A stretch of DNA of 64,000 bases from Tepidibacter aestuarii (GTDB lineage Bacteria; Bacillota; Clostridia; Peptostreptococcales; Peptostreptococcaceae): contig NZ_OW235315.1 of the NCBI RefSeq assembly GCF_934924865.1, forward strand, positions 124,001 through 188,000, in the 5' to 3' direction. A program made the translations under genes and the position numbers. The notes below the pieces were generated by a model. It did no database searches and was not told the origin of the DNA. It saw only the letters and a list, made by a program, of their open reading frames with translations. Every line of letters starts with the position of its first letter. The first letter of the stretch is position 1. Of this stretch, positions 1-9,324 are shown in pieces.

Positions 1-93
1 AACATGAGGATTAAAGATGCTGTACTAGGAATTGTTATTGGTAATATATTAGCTGGAATGATAGTTTCGTTTATTACATTAAATTTTACTTAA
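1..93 (+). CDS. C-terminal end of a membrane protein (partial)
   Basis: Only the last 30 codons are inside the window. The frame is open from base 1 and stops at TAA 91-93. The tail is one hydrophobic helix rich in Ile, Val, Leu and Gly, preceded by a short basic stretch (Met-Arg-Ile-Lys), as expected for the last transmembrane segment of an inner-membrane protein. The style recalls the ends of COG2426 small multidrug-export proteins, but 30 residues are not enough to assign a family. It lies just upstream of the metK promoter and has no visible terminator of its own. Confidence 0.5.
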   Translation, partial: NMRIKDAVLGIVIGNILAGMIVSFITLNFT

Positions 94-100
94 ATACTGA

Positions 101-129
101 TTGACAAATGAATTTTAAAATAGTATTAT
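101..129 (+). promoter_or_regulatory. Sigma-A promoter for the SAM riboswitch-metK unit
   Basis: TTGACA at 101-106, a 17-base spacer, and TATTAT at 124-129. The start point would fall near 136, giving a leader of about 245 bases that contains the whole SAM-I aptamer. Confidence 0.75.
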
Positions 130-162
130 AGACTGAGTCAGTTAATTGAATACAATCTTAAT

Positions 163-316
163 ACCTTATTAAGAGAGGTGGAGGGAATAGGCCCGATGAA
201 ACCCAGCAACCATCCAGTAATGGAGAATGGTGCTAATTCCTACAAAGCTAAGCTTTGGAAGATGAGGTCTAATTTAAGTTCGAATTAGTCTCTTCTTTTG
301 CGGAAGAGATTTTTTT
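163..316 (+). promoter_or_regulatory. SAM-I (S-box) riboswitch with terminator
   Basis: The conserved S-box core is present: AAGAGAGGTGGAGGGA (171-186), GCCCGATGAAACCCAGCAAC (191-210), and the TGCTAATTCC block (231-240). P1 closes with 163-170 against 261-268, including G-U pairs. Downstream, TCTCTTC (289-295) pairs with GAAGAGA (303-309) before a T-run at 310-316, forming the terminator. The alternative helix pairs CTAATT around 269-274 with AATTAG around 283-288, which competes for the terminator's 5' strand. With SAM bound, P1 is held and metK is switched off, which is the established behaviour of the family. Confidence 0.96.
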
Positions 317-381
317 ATGTATAAAATAAAAAATTATATTGAAAATACAATATAGATAAATAAAAATAGGGAGGTACTAAA

Positions 382-1566
382 ATGGCTAAAAGATTATTTA
401 CTTCAGAATCAGTTACGGAGGGGCATCCAGATAAAATATGTGACCAAATATCGGATTCAATATTAGATGCATTACTTGAGCAAGATCCTAACTCAAGAGT
501 TGCTTGTGAGACATCAGTTACTACAGGACTTGTTTTAATATCAGGTGAAATATCTACTAGTGCTTACGTAGATATTCAAAAGGTTGTTAGAAATAGAATT
601 AAAGAAATAGGATATGATAGAGCTAAGTATGGCTTTGATGGAGATACTTGTGCAGTACTTCTTGCTATAGATGAGCAGTCTTCTGATATCGCCATGGGAG
701 TTGATGAAGCATTAGAGAGTAAAGAAGGAAAGATGGATGATGAGGTTGAAGCAGTAGGAGCAGGAGACCAAGGTATAATGTTTGGATTTGCTTGTGATGA
801 GACAGAAGAGTTAATGCCTATGCCTATATCTTTATCTCACAAATTATCTAGAAAATTATCAGAAGTTAGAAAAAATGGTACTTTAAATTACTTAAGACCA
901 GATGGTAAGACTCAGGTTACAGTTGAGTATGATGGAGATAAGGTTGTAAGAGTAGATACTGTTTTAATATCAACTCAACACAGTCCAGAAGTAACTAGAG
1001 AACAAATAGAGAAAGATTTAATAGAGCATGTTATAAATCCTGTTATACCAGAAGAATTATTAGTTGATACTAGAATATTAGTTAATCCAACAGGAAGATT
1101 CGTTATAGGAGGACCTTGTGGAGATGCAGGTCTTACAGGAAGAAAGATAATAGTAGATACTTACGGTGGATACTCAAGACACGGTGGTGGAGCTTTCTCA
1201 GGAAAAGATGCTACTAAGGTTGATAGATCAGCAGCTTATGCAGCAAGATATGTTGCTAAGAACATAGTTGCAGCAGGACTTGCTAAGAAATGTGAACTAG
1301 AGTTAGCTTATGCAATAGGTGTTGCAGAGCCTGTATCTATAATGGTTGAGACATTTGGAACTGGTAAAGTTTCAGAAGAAAAACTAGTAGAGCTTGTTAA
1401 GAAGCACTTTGATTTAAGACCAGGAGCTATAATAAGAGATCTAGATCTTAAAAAGCCTGTATTCAGACATACAGCAGCTTATGGACACTTTGGAAGAACT
1501 GATTTTGATTTTGCTTGGGAGAGAACTGATAAGGCTGAAATACTTAAAAAAGAAGCATTACAATAA
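382..1566 (+). CDS. metK: S-adenosylmethionine synthetase
   Basis: Cytoplasmic methionine adenosyltransferase that makes SAM from ATP and methionine. The 394-residue length is standard. The ATP-binding motif GHPDK is at residues 14-18, the [10 protein letters not shown] signature at about 126-135, and the phosphate-binding glycine loop GGGAFSGKD near residue 270. The start ATG follows GGGAGG at 370-375 at normal spacing. It stands alone between the S-box leader and its own terminator, so the enzyme's product represses its own gene. Nothing is unusual. Confidence 0.98.
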   Translation: MAKRLFTSESVTEGHPDKICDQISDSILDALLEQDPNSRVACETSVTTGLVLISGEISTSAYVDIQKVVRNRIKEIGYDRAKYGFDGDTCAVLLAIDEQSSDIAMGVDEALESKEGKMDDEVEAVGAGDQGIMFGFACDETEELMPMPISLSHKLSRKLSEVRKNGTLNYLRPDGKTQVTVEYDGDKVVRVDTVLISTQHSPEVTREQIEKDLIEHVINPVIPEELLVDTRILVNPTGRFVIGGPCGDAGLTGRKIIVDTYGGYSRHGGGAFSGKDATKVDRSAAYAARYVAKNIVAAGLAKKCELELAYAIGVAEPVSIMVETFGTGKVSEEKLVELVKKHFDLRPGAIIRDLDLKKPVFRHTAAYGHFGRTDFDFAWERTDKAEILKKEALQ

Positions 1567-1580
1567 TATATTTTTTATAA

Positions 1581-1609
1581 AAGAGGCTTGAATAAGCCTC
1601 TTTTATTTT
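1581..1609 (+). terminator. Rho-independent terminator of metK
   Basis: AAGAGGCTT (1581-1589) and AAGCCTCTT (1594-1602) form a perfect 9-bp stem with a GAAT loop, followed by a T-rich tail. Confidence 0.9.
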
Positions 1610-1745
1610 GCTTAAAAGTATATATAAATACAAGATTATAGAATTCAAAATTTATGGACAATATCATAAATAAAAGAAAGTAAAATATTACAGCATCAAT
1701 TATTTGATATAATAGTAGTATTATAATTATTTAGGAGAAGATATT

Positions 1746-3968
1746 ATGGAAAAAATAAAGGGAATGGTAGTTGAGATTGTATTTAAAAACGATGATAATG
1801 GATATACAGTAGCCGCCCTTGAACACTCAAATGATGAAGTTACTATAGTAGGATGTATGCCAACTATAACAGTAGGTGAAACTATTGAAGTTGATGGCAA
1901 ATGGATAAATCATAAGATGTATGGACCTCAATTTGAAGTGAGTTCATTTATTCCTTGCACACCTGAATCTGAGGAAGGAATATATATATATTTATCATCT
2001 GGAATGATAAAGGGGATAGGTCCTAAGATGGCTAGAAAAATAGTAGAGATATTTGGACTAAACACACTGGATGTAATACAAATGAATCCTGAAAAACTAA
2101 CCAGTGTGGATGGAATAGGAAAGAAGAAGGCAGAGACAATAGGAAAGAGCTTTCAAGATAATAGAGAACTTAGAAACTTGATAATAAGTTTATCAAAGTA
2201 CGGAATAACTCCTAATTACTGTCTTAAAATATATAAAAAATATAAAAACAAATCTATTCAGATAGTGGAGACAAACCCATATAAACTAGCGGAAGATATA
2301 AGAGGTATAGGATTTAAGCTTGCTGATAATATAGCAACAAAAATGGGTATAGATCCTTATTCAAAAGATAGAATAGCACAAGGTATAATATATACACTAA
2401 CTCAAAGTTTAAGCGAGGGACATACGTACTTACCTAAAAGTAAGCTTTTAAAAGAATCTTCTAAATTACTCGAAATAGAAGTTGAATATATAAAAGATGT
2501 TATATTTAAACTTGCACTCGATCAAAAAATTCAAATAGAAAAGGGACCTATAGAAGATAACATATATTTGATTCCATATTACATATCTGAAAACGGAGTC
2601 TGTAAGAAATTAATAGAGCTTTCTCAATATGAATTCGACGATTTGAAATTAGATATAAATGAAGAAATATCTTTAATAGAAAAAGAAGATGATATAACTC
2701 TTGCAAAAAATCAAAAGGAAGCAGTAATACAAGCGCTGCAAAAAGGGGTTTTGGTAGTAACTGGAGGTCCTGGAACTGGAAAGACCACTACAATAAATAC
2801 TATAATAAAGATATTTGAAAATTTAAAAATGAATATATATTTAGCAGCACCAACTGGAAGAGCTGCAAAGAGAATGAGCGAAACAACGGGAAAAGAATCT
2901 AAGACTATACATAGATTACTTGAAATGGGATACTCATCAGAAGATGAAGAAATGGTATTTATGAAGGGGGAAGACGACCAACTTGATGCAGATGTTGTTA
3001 TAATAGATGAGGTATCTATGGTAGATATCTTACTCATGTATAATCTTCTTAAGGCTATAAAGGCTGGAACCAGAGTAATATTGGTTGGTGATTCAGATCA
3101 ACTTCCATCAGTTGGAGCTGGAAATGTATTAAAGGATATAATAGATTCTAATATAATAGAGGTTGTAAAACTTGATGAAATATTTAGACAAGCAAAAGAG
3201 AGTATGATAGTAGTCAATGCGCATAAAATAAACAAAGGTGAAAAACTAGAACTTAACGCCAAGGGCAAGGATTTTTACTTTATTCCAAAGTATGAAAAAG
3301 AAGACATATTAAAAGAAATAGTAAATCTAGCATATAAAAGGCTTCCGGATTACTACAAAATAGATAATCTGAAGGATATACAAATATTATCTCCTATGAG
3401 AAAGGGAGATACTGGAGTATTTAATTTGAATTTATATCTTCAAAATGTTCTAAATCCAAACGATAAATTTAAAGTAGAAGAAAAGTTTCAAAAGAGGACA
3501 TTTAGAGTAGGCGATAAAGTGATGCAAATAAAAAATAATTATACAAAGAAGTGGAAAAATGAGGACGAGACAAAAGATGGTGAAGGGGTATATAATGGAG
3601 ATATAGGATATATATACCATATAGACAAAGAAGAAAAAGTAGTATATATACTATTTGATGAATATAAAATTGCGCAATACGATTATAACGAACTCGATGA
3701 AATAGACCACAGCTTTTGTACTACTATACATAAAAGTCAGGGGAGTGAATTTCCTGTAGTAATAATGCCTATAACATGGGCTCCTCCAATGCTTTTAACT
3801 AGAAATCTTTTATACACAGCTGTTACAAGGGCTAAAAAACTAGTAGTTTTAGTGGGGGATGTTAAATATTTAGAATATATGATAAAAAATAATAAAATAT
3901 ACGATAGACACTCAAACCTTAATATCAAACTTTCAAGATTTAAAGAGGAAGGGCTATTAATAGAATGA
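1746..3968 (+). CDS. recD2: RecD2-type SF1 DNA helicase
   Basis: A 740-residue RecD2 (RecD/TraA family) 5'-3' helicase that acts without RecBC in Firmicutes DNA repair. An N-terminal OB-like region is followed by helix-hairpin-helix repeats at about residues 80-190 (for example IKGIGPKMARKI). The Walker A GGPGTGKT is at 340-347, Walker B VVIIDEVSM at about 416-424, and the C-terminal SF1B motifs include the TTIHKSQGSE block. The ATG follows AGGAGA at 1733-1738. The stop overlaps the comFC start by 4 bases (ATGA), so the two are translationally coupled. Confidence 0.95.
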   Translation: MEKIKGMVVEIVFKNDDNGYTVAALEHSNDEVTIVGCMPTITVGETIEVDGKWINHKMYGPQFEVSSFIPCTPESEEGIYIYLSSGMIKGIGPKMARKIVEIFGLNTLDVIQMNPEKLTSVDGIGKKKAETIGKSFQDNRELRNLIISLSKYGITPNYCLKIYKKYKNKSIQIVETNPYKLAEDIRGIGFKLADNIATKMGIDPYSKDRIAQGIIYTLTQSLSEGHTYLPKSKLLKESSKLLEIEVEYIKDVIFKLALDQKIQIEKGPIEDNIYLIPYYISENGVCKKLIELSQYEFDDLKLDINEEISLIEKEDDITLAKNQKEAVIQALQKGVLVVTGGPGTGKTTTINTIIKIFENLKMNIYLAAPTGRAAKRMSETTGKESKTIHRLLEMGYSSEDEEMVFMKGEDDQLDADVVIIDEVSMVDILLMYNLLKAIKAGTRVILVGDSDQLPSVGAGNVLKDIIDSNIIEVVKLDEIFRQAKESMIVVNAHKINKGEKLELNAKGKDFYFIPKYEKEDILKEIVNLAYKRLPDYYKIDNLKDIQILSPMRKGDTGVFNLNLYLQNVLNPNDKFKVEEKFQKRTFRVGDKVMQIKNNYTKKWKNEDETKDGEGVYNGDIGYIYHIDKEEKVVYILFDEYKIAQYDYNELDEIDHSFCTTIHKSQGSEFPVVIMPITWAPPMLLTRNLLYTAVTRAKKLVVLVGDVKYLEYMIKNNKIYDRHSNLNIKLSRFKEEGLLIE

Positions 3969-4681
3969 TAAATGATTTTATAGATTATATATATCCTAGG
4001 AATATAAAGTGTATATTATGCAAAAATCCAATATCAAAGAATAACTCGTATTCCCTTTGTAAAGATTGCTTTAATAAATTAAACTTTATAAATAAAGGAT
4101 GTTTAATTTGCGGGAAGCCATTAACCGATTTCTATAAAAATGATATATGTTTAAATTGTGAAACTAATGAATATGTTTTTACGAAAGCATTATCGTGCGT
4201 TGAATATGATGACAATATTCATAAACTAATATATTCGTTCAAATATGGAGCAAAAACTTATCTATCATATAATATTGCTGAAATTATGAATGATAAGTTG
4301 AAATATGAAGGTATAGATTTTGATTACATTATACCTGTACCACTTCATAAAAAAAGGTTGAGAAAAAGAGGGTATAACCAATCACTACTTATATCTAAAC
4401 AGCTATCAAAAATTAATAAAAAAGAAGTATTAAATATAGTTGTTAGGAATGAGAACACAGAATTTTTATCAAAGCTATCCAAGAAAGAAAGAATAAAAAA
4501 ATTAGAAAATGTATTTACCTTAGACAAAAACGAGAATAGAATATATAAAAAAGATGTATTAATAGTAGATGATATATTTACAACAGGCACTACAGTGAAT
4601 GAAATATCCAAAATTTTGTTAGATTCTGGAGTGAATAAAATATATGTAATAACATTTGCAACAGGTAAAAATATATATTAA
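3965..4681 (+). CDS. comFC: ComF-family phosphoribosyltransferase-like protein
   Basis: A 238-residue ComFC/GntX-family protein linked to DNA uptake during competence in other bacteria. The N-terminal part has zinc-finger-like Cys pairs (CILC at 16-19, then CKDC, CLIC and CLNC). The C-terminal part is a type I PRTase fold ending in the PRPP-loop motif VLIVDDIFTTGTT at about 198-210. It overlaps recD2 by 4 bases and is followed 14 bases later by yvyF. No comFA is adjacent, so its role may be general DNA processing. Confidence 0.9.
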   Translation: MINDFIDYIYPRNIKCILCKNPISKNNSYSLCKDCFNKLNFINKGCLICGKPLTDFYKNDICLNCETNEYVFTKALSCVEYDDNIHKLIYSFKYGAKTYLSYNIAEIMNDKLKYEGIDFDYIIPVPLHKKRLRKRGYNQSLLISKQLSKINKKEVLNIVVRNENTEFLSKLSKKERIKKLENVFTLDKNENRIYKKDVLIVDDIFTTGTTVNEISKILLDSGVNKIYVITFATGKNIY

Positions 4682-4695
4682 AGGAGGAATATTAG

Positions 4696-5088
4696 GTGGA
4701 ACTTGTAAATTGCAAAGAATGTGGTAGGATGTTTGGAAGTCAAAATGGAGAACTTTATTGCTCTAAATGTAGAGTTAATGATGATGCTGAATTTAAAAAA
4801 GTAAGAGAGTATTTATATGATAATCCTGGTGCATCTGTTCAGGAGGTTGCAGAGGGAACTGGAGTATCAGAAACATTGATAATAAAGTTTTTAAAACAAG
4901 AAAGAATAGAAATAGTTGAGGATGAGAATGCTATACTTTCATGTGAAAGATGTAGGAAAAGTATAAAAACAGGTAGATACTGTGAAATTTGTAAGGCGGA
5001 AATAAAAAAAGAACTCGCTAACGCTGCTAAATCATTAAAAGAAAGTAAAGGATCTAAAGCAACATATCATTCTTATAATAATAAATAA
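4696..5088 (+). CDS. yvyF: YvyF-like flagellar operon zinc-ribbon protein
   Basis: A 130-residue protein matching the Firmicutes flagellar-operon protein family usually placed between comFC and flgM. It has CxxC pairs at both ends (CKEC near residue 7, CSKC near 22, CERC near 83, CEIC near 96). Between them is a helix-turn-helix-like segment (SVQEVAEGTGVSETLIIKFL). The start is GTG at 4696, supported by AAGGAGG at 4681-4687. The molecular function is not established; the N/C zinc ribbons flanking an HTH suggest nucleic-acid binding. The order comFC-yvyF-flgM-flgN-flgK-flgL is as in Bacillus. Confidence 0.82.
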   Translation: MELVNCKECGRMFGSQNGELYCSKCRVNDDAEFKKVREYLYDNPGASVQEVAEGTGVSETLIIKFLKQERIEIVEDENAILSCERCRKSIKTGRYCEICKAEIKKELANAAKSLKESKGSKATYHSYNNK

Positions 5089-5097
5089 AAATTTATA

Positions 5098-5125
5098 TAA
5101 AGAAAACGCCCCATTTGGTCGATAA
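5098..5125 (+). promoter_or_regulatory. SigD (sigma-28) promoter of flgM
   Basis: TAAA at 5098-5101, 16-base spacer, GTCGATAA at 5118-5125. The predicted start near 5132 lies inside the loop of the terminator hairpin 5105-5160, so SigD transcripts lack that hairpin's left arm. Confidence 0.82.
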
Positions 5126-5160
5126 TAGTAGCATAAGATTAATCGAGGGGTGTTTTTTTT
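5105..5160 (+). terminator. Terminator of recD2-comFC-yvyF overlapping the flgM leader
   Basis: AACGCCCC (5105-5112) pairs with GGGGTGTT (5147-5154, one G-U), followed by a run of T to 5160. An inner TCGAT (5119-5123)/ATCGA (5142-5146) helix stacks below a six-base bulge. The right arm is also the flgM ribosome-binding sequence. Confidence 0.75.
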
Positions 5161-5442
5161 ATGAAGATAAATGGAGTTAGCAATATACAAAAAATTATGA
5201 ATGCATATAAAACTAATAAAACCCAAAACGTAAATAAAGTTTCTTTAAAAGAAGATAAAATAGAAATATCTCAACAGGGAAAAGATTATCAATTTGCAAT
5301 AGATGCATTAAAAGATGTTGAAGATATAAGAGAAGACAAGGTGAATGATATAAAAATAAGAATAGAAAATGGAACTTATACAGTAGATAAGCATAAGCTT
5401 GCAAAATCAATGATAAAAGAAGATTTGAATTGGAGAGGTTAA
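5161..5442 (+). CDS. flgM: Anti-sigma-28 factor FlgM
   Basis: A 93-residue FlgM. It holds SigD inactive until hook completion allows its export. The N-terminus is short and unstructured (INGVSNIQKIMNAY). The C-terminal half carries the family pattern I-E-I-S-x-x-G-K-D followed by the helices KVNDIKIRIENGTYTVDKHKL (positions about 61-81). The ATG directly follows the T-run of the upstream hairpin, with GAGGGGTG at 5145-5152 as ribosome site. It is transcribed with flgN, flgK and flgL, which start 1-15 bases after each preceding gene. Confidence 0.93.
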   Translation: MKINGVSNIQKIMNAYKTNKTQNVNKVSLKEDKIEISQQGKDYQFAIDALKDVEDIREDKVNDIKIRIENGTYTVDKHKLAKSMIKEDLNWRG

Positions 5443-5443
5443 T

Positions 5444-5932
5444 ATGAAATCCATAGATTCATTTATACAAGTTTTAAATGAAGAATTAATTATTAACAAA
5501 ATTCTTTTAGAAATATCTATACAAAAAAAGGACCTTATAATAAATAATAAATCAAAAGAACTTTCAAGCTTTATGATAAAAGAACAAAATTATGTTAAGA
5601 GAATAATAGAACTTGAAAAGTTAAGAGCGGGACTTACTCTTAATATACAAAAGGAGCTTGGAATACAAAAGATAACTAATATAAAAGAAGTTATAGAGGG
5701 TGTAGATAAAGAAAAAAGTAGAGAAGTAGATTCAATAGCAAAAGAGCTTAGAACTGTGCTAAAAGATCTTCAGCACAACAATAATCTTAATAACAAGCTT
5801 CTGGGTATAACACTTGAATACTTAGACCTTAATATAAATCTTTTAACATCAAGAGCACAGCCAAAAACATATGGAAAATCTGCAAATGAACAAAAGAATA
5901 AAGATAATACTTTTTTTGATGCGAAATATTAA
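5444..5932 (+). CDS. flgN: FlgN-family export chaperone for FlgK/FlgL
   Basis: A 162-residue, almost wholly helical, charged coiled-coil protein. Family FlgN proteins bind FlgK and FlgL and deliver them to the flagellar export gate. Sequence conservation is weak in this family, so the call rests on length, predicted helices, and position one base after flgM and just before flgK. The start follows GGAGAGG at about 5433-5439. Confidence 0.85.
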   Translation: MKSIDSFIQVLNEELIINKILLEISIQKKDLIINNKSKELSSFMIKEQNYVKRIIELEKLRAGLTLNIQKELGIQKITNIKEVIEGVDKEKSREVDSIAKELRTVLKDLQHNNNLNNKLLGITLEYLDLNINLLTSRAQPKTYGKSANEQKNKDNTFFDAKY

Positions 5933-5947
5933 AAGGAAGGTGCAATT

Positions 5948-7678
5948 ATGTCTAGTTTTTTCGGATTAAATATAGCAAAATCGGGATTGTTTGCAGCTCA
6001 AAAATCATTAAATACAGTAGGTCATAATATAGCAAATGCAAATACTCGTGGATATAGTAGACAAAGAGTGGAGTTAACAGAGAGTAATCCTTTAAGTGCT
6101 CCAAATGGATCGGGAATGATAGGAACGGGAGTAGACTCAAAACATGTTACTCAAGTAAGAAATGAATTCTTAGATGTGAAATTCAGAAGTGAAAATACAG
6201 TATATGGACAATGGGACTTTAGAAATAAATCTCTTGAAGAAATAGAAGCTATAATGAATGAACCAGGGGATAGTGGAATAAGAAAGGTTATGGATGAGTT
6301 TTTTAGTTCATTTGAAGAATTATCAAAGGATCCATCATCAATAACAACTAGAACAGTAGTTAGAGAAAGAGCTATAGCATTCACTAATACAATAAATCAA
6401 ATGCATTCTCAGTTTGAAAATTTGTTACAGGATACAGATTCATCTATAGAATATACAGTAAATCAAATAAATACGTATGCAAATGATATAGCTCACCTTA
6501 ATAATCAGATATATCAAGCTGAAATGGGAGGCTCTAATGCGAATGACTTAAGAGACCAAAGAAACGTTTTATTAGATGATTTATCAGAGCTTGTAGATGT
6601 GGAAATAAAGGAGATTAGTCAAGGAAGTGATAATCTTTCTAAAAAGATGATAATAGCTATAAATGGACAACCATTAGTATCTCACGATAAAGTAGACCCT
6701 ATAATTATCCAAAAACAACCTCATAAATATAAAGATGAGATGGGAATAGAATTTGATGTTAGAGGTATAGCTTTTAAATCAGGTTCTCCAATAAATACTG
6801 ATAACATACAAGGTACTTTAAAGGGTCAAATAGATATGAGAGACAACCTAAATGATGCAGACGGAGCTAAAGGAATACCTTATTATATGAACAAATTAGA
6901 CGAATTTGTAAATAGATTCGCAGCAGAACTTGATGTTCAGCACTTTGCAGGATATGGACTAGATTCAGCAGGAACAGGTAATTTGTTTTTTAAAGATAGA
7001 GACATATCAAAAGATACAAGTGATACTACTAAATTCATAACTAATGGAAAGCTTGGTTTAGGTGAAATACACGATCCGACTAAGGTTATAAAATCAACAC
7101 CTGCACCGACTGTAACATCTATTAAAAGCTATATAGATGAACAGAAAAAACTAGGAAAAACAGAAAGTGAAGCTATAAAAGAGTGGGAAGATACATATAA
7201 AGGATATACACTAGCTTCTGATGATCAGGGAAACTGGTATGAAGTAGAGAAATTATCAGCTAAAGACTTACAAATATCATCTAAAATAGACAAAGATGTA
7301 GACTATATAGCAGCTGCAAAAAAGCATACTGATACTGATAAAGGTATAGCTGGAGATAATTCAAATATGAATGCTATTTGGGATTTAAGGCATGATGATA
7401 GTATGTTTGCATGGGGTTCTCCAGATGATTTTGTTAAATCATTAGTTTCAAACCTAGGAGTAGAATCACAAGAGGCTCAAAGAATGGTTGGTAATCAAGC
7501 TGTTCTTGTAAATCAAATAGATAATACAAGACAATCAATATCAGGTGTATCTATAGATGAAGAAATGTCTAATATGATTAAATTCCAACATGCATATAAT
7601 GCTTCGGCTAGAATGATAACCGCAGTTGATGAAATGATAGATGTTATAGTCAATAGGATGGGAAAAGTAGGTATGTAG
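5948..7678 (+). CDS. flgK: Flagellar hook-associated protein 1 FlgK
   Basis: 576 residues, the usual FlgK size. The N-terminal rod/hook-family signature (GLNIAKSGLFAAQKSLNTVGHNIANANTRGYSRQ) occupies residues 6-39. A long D2/D3 region lies in the middle, and the C-terminal helix holds the conserved pattern ending in DEMIDVIVNRMG. The C-terminal part of the insert (roughly 370-470) is lysine- and aspartate-rich and looks variable. FlgK forms the first hook-filament junction ring. The start follows AAGGAAGG at 5932-5939. Confidence 0.97.
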   Translation: MSSFFGLNIAKSGLFAAQKSLNTVGHNIANANTRGYSRQRVELTESNPLSAPNGSGMIGTGVDSKHVTQVRNEFLDVKFRSENTVYGQWDFRNKSLEEIEAIMNEPGDSGIRKVMDEFFSSFEELSKDPSSITTRTVVRERAIAFTNTINQMHSQFENLLQDTDSSIEYTVNQINTYANDIAHLNNQIYQAEMGGSNANDLRDQRNVLLDDLSELVDVEIKEISQGSDNLSKKMIIAINGQPLVSHDKVDPIIIQKQPHKYKDEMGIEFDVRGIAFKSGSPINTDNIQGTLKGQIDMRDNLNDADGAKGIPYYMNKLDEFVNRFAAELDVQHFAGYGLDSAGTGNLFFKDRDISKDTSDTTKFITNGKLGLGEIHDPTKVIKSTPAPTVTSIKSYIDEQKKLGKTESEAIKEWEDTYKGYTLASDDQGNWYEVEKLSAKDLQISSKIDKDVDYIAAAKKHTDTDKGIAGDNSNMNAIWDLRHDDSMFAWGSPDDFVKSLVSNLGVESQEAQRMVGNQAVLVNQIDNTRQSISGVSIDEEMSNMIKFQHAYNASARMITAVDEMIDVIVNRMGKVGM

Positions 7679-7691
7679 GAGGTAGTGTAGT

Positions 7692-9014
7692 ATGAGAGTA
7701 ACCAACTCTATGATGGTAAATAGAATGATGATGAATATGAATCGAAATCTAAGTAAAATGGACAAGATGTATGAAGATTATGCTACAGGTAAGAAGATAC
7801 ACAGACCTTCTGATGACCCTGTACTTGTAGCTAGAAGTCTTAAAATACATACTGATATAGCAGAAAATGAACAATTTAAGAAAAATATAGATGATGCTTA
7901 TTCTGTTTTAGATAAAACAGAAACATCTCTTAAGGAATTAAATGATATTTTTCAAAGAGTAAGGGAACTTACTAACCAAGCATCAAATGGAACACTTACT
8001 CAAGAAGATACTATTAATATAAAAGAGGAAGTAAAGCAGATAAAAGAGCAGATGGTGAAATTATCTAATGATACTTACGTAGGAAGACATATATTTTCTG
8101 GATATCAAACGGACAAACCTTATTTGAATGAAAATGGAACTAATGCTATTAATTTAGATAAAGAAATTAGAAGTGGTGCTTTAAATATATCAAATACAAA
8201 TGAACTTGAAATATTAGCTGGTAAGAATGAATTTGAAATTAATATAACAGGACTTACAAAGTCTGATGGCACAAAATATACAGGTAAGTATACAGTTGCA
8301 TTAACCCCTCAAAAATATGATGGAACTACAGGGAAAACTATTGATGATTTAGCTACAGATATACAGACTCAGCTTAATAGTGCATTAGATGAAGATGGCA
8401 ATGGTATACCTACAGATTATAAAAAATTTGAAGTTACAGTAGAAAACAATCAAATTGTAATTAAAAATCCTGAAATAAAGGATAACCAAAAATTTGCAAT
8501 AAAACAAAGTGAAACAAATACACTAGAGCTTAAAGATTTAGGTCTTGAAAAACGAAACATATGTGAAAGTAATGAAAATGTAGAGTATAATACAGGAATA
8601 TCATCATCAATTTCTGTAAATATAAAAGGAGATGAAGTATTCGGTCCTGTAGTAGACAGCGATGGAGATGAAATTCCTGATAAGACAATCATGGATACGA
8701 TGAATGAACTTATTTCTAACCTTGAAGATGGAGATACAGATAATATATCAAAAAAATTAGATGAAATAGATGCACATATGAATAATATATCTAAAGTAAG
8801 AGCTGCAGTAGGAGCTAGAATGAATACAGTAGAAACAATAAAAGATAGAATAGAACAGACAGAGGTTAACTTTTCAAAGTTACTATCGCAGACAGAGGAT
8901 ACTGATATGGCAGAAGTATCTATGAAGTTTATGACTATGCAAAGTGTATATCAAGCTTCTCTTAATGTAGGGGCAAAAATTGTACAACCTACACTTGTAG
9001 ATTTTATAAGATAA
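7692..9014 (+). CDS. flgL: Flagellar hook-associated protein 3 FlgL
   Basis: 440 residues, larger than the roughly 300 residues of Bacillus FlgL. The flagellin-like N-terminal helix begins MRVTNSMMVNRMMMNMNRNL, and the C-terminal helix carries EVSMKFMTMQSVYQASLNVGAKIVQPTLVDFI-type ends. The additional mass lies in the central domain (about 150-310), which has a calcium-loop-like stretch DSDGDEIPD near residue 320. FlgL is the second junction protein. It starts 13 bases after flgK and its end is followed by the large inverted repeat at 9035-9237. Confidence 0.96.
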   Translation: MRVTNSMMVNRMMMNMNRNLSKMDKMYEDYATGKKIHRPSDDPVLVARSLKIHTDIAENEQFKKNIDDAYSVLDKTETSLKELNDIFQRVRELTNQASNGTLTQEDTINIKEEVKQIKEQMVKLSNDTYVGRHIFSGYQTDKPYLNENGTNAINLDKEIRSGALNISNTNELEILAGKNEFEINITGLTKSDGTKYTGKYTVALTPQKYDGTTGKTIDDLATDIQTQLNSALDEDGNGIPTDYKKFEVTVENNQIVIKNPEIKDNQKFAIKQSETNTLELKDLGLEKRNICESNENVEYNTGISSSISVNIKGDEVFGPVVDSDGDEIPDKTIMDTMNELISNLEDGDTDNISKKLDEIDAHMNNISKVRAAVGARMNTVETIKDRIEQTEVNFSKLLSQTEDTDMAEVSMKFMTMQSVYQASLNVGAKIVQPTLVDFIR

Positions 9015-9034
9015 ATTAGTTTAATACTTAGTAG

Positions 9035-9237
9035 AAAAATCATGCTCATTGAAATACCGCTACTTAATTAACATTTTAATAAAACTAAAGATTATAACTT
9101 ATTAAATATCTTAAAACTTCTTAAACTCCCTTACGGTCAGACAAAGAAGTTTCTTAACAGATATTTAAACGTTATAATCAAGTTTTATAGTAAAATATTA
9201 ATCAAAAGTAGCTAACATTTCAATGAGCATGATTTTT
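9035..9237. repeat. 203-bp near-perfect inverted repeat (MITE-like or structured RNA)
   Basis: The outermost 20 bases at 9035-9054 are the exact reverse complement of 9218-9237. The match continues inward with small gaps through blocks GCTACTT, ATTTTA, GATTATAAC, AAATATC and AACTTCTT, leaving only about 20 bases around 9127-9150 as loop. No reading frame of note lies within it. It fills the gap between flgL and fliW. A short TAG (9032-9034 and 9237-9239) could be a target duplication but is too short to prove insertion. It could act as a terminator or stabilising hairpin, though there is no terminal T-run beyond the arm itself. Confidence 0.8.
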
Positions 9238-9324
9238 AGGTATAGTTATTTAAACATAGTATTCTTATAATCATGTATTATTATAAAGCAAATTAAAAAA
9301 CAAATTATAGATGGGGTGATTTTG

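Noticed and set aside
9035..9237. Insertion sequence
   Set aside because: Too short and without any transposase frame; only a MITE-like or structural reading remains possible.
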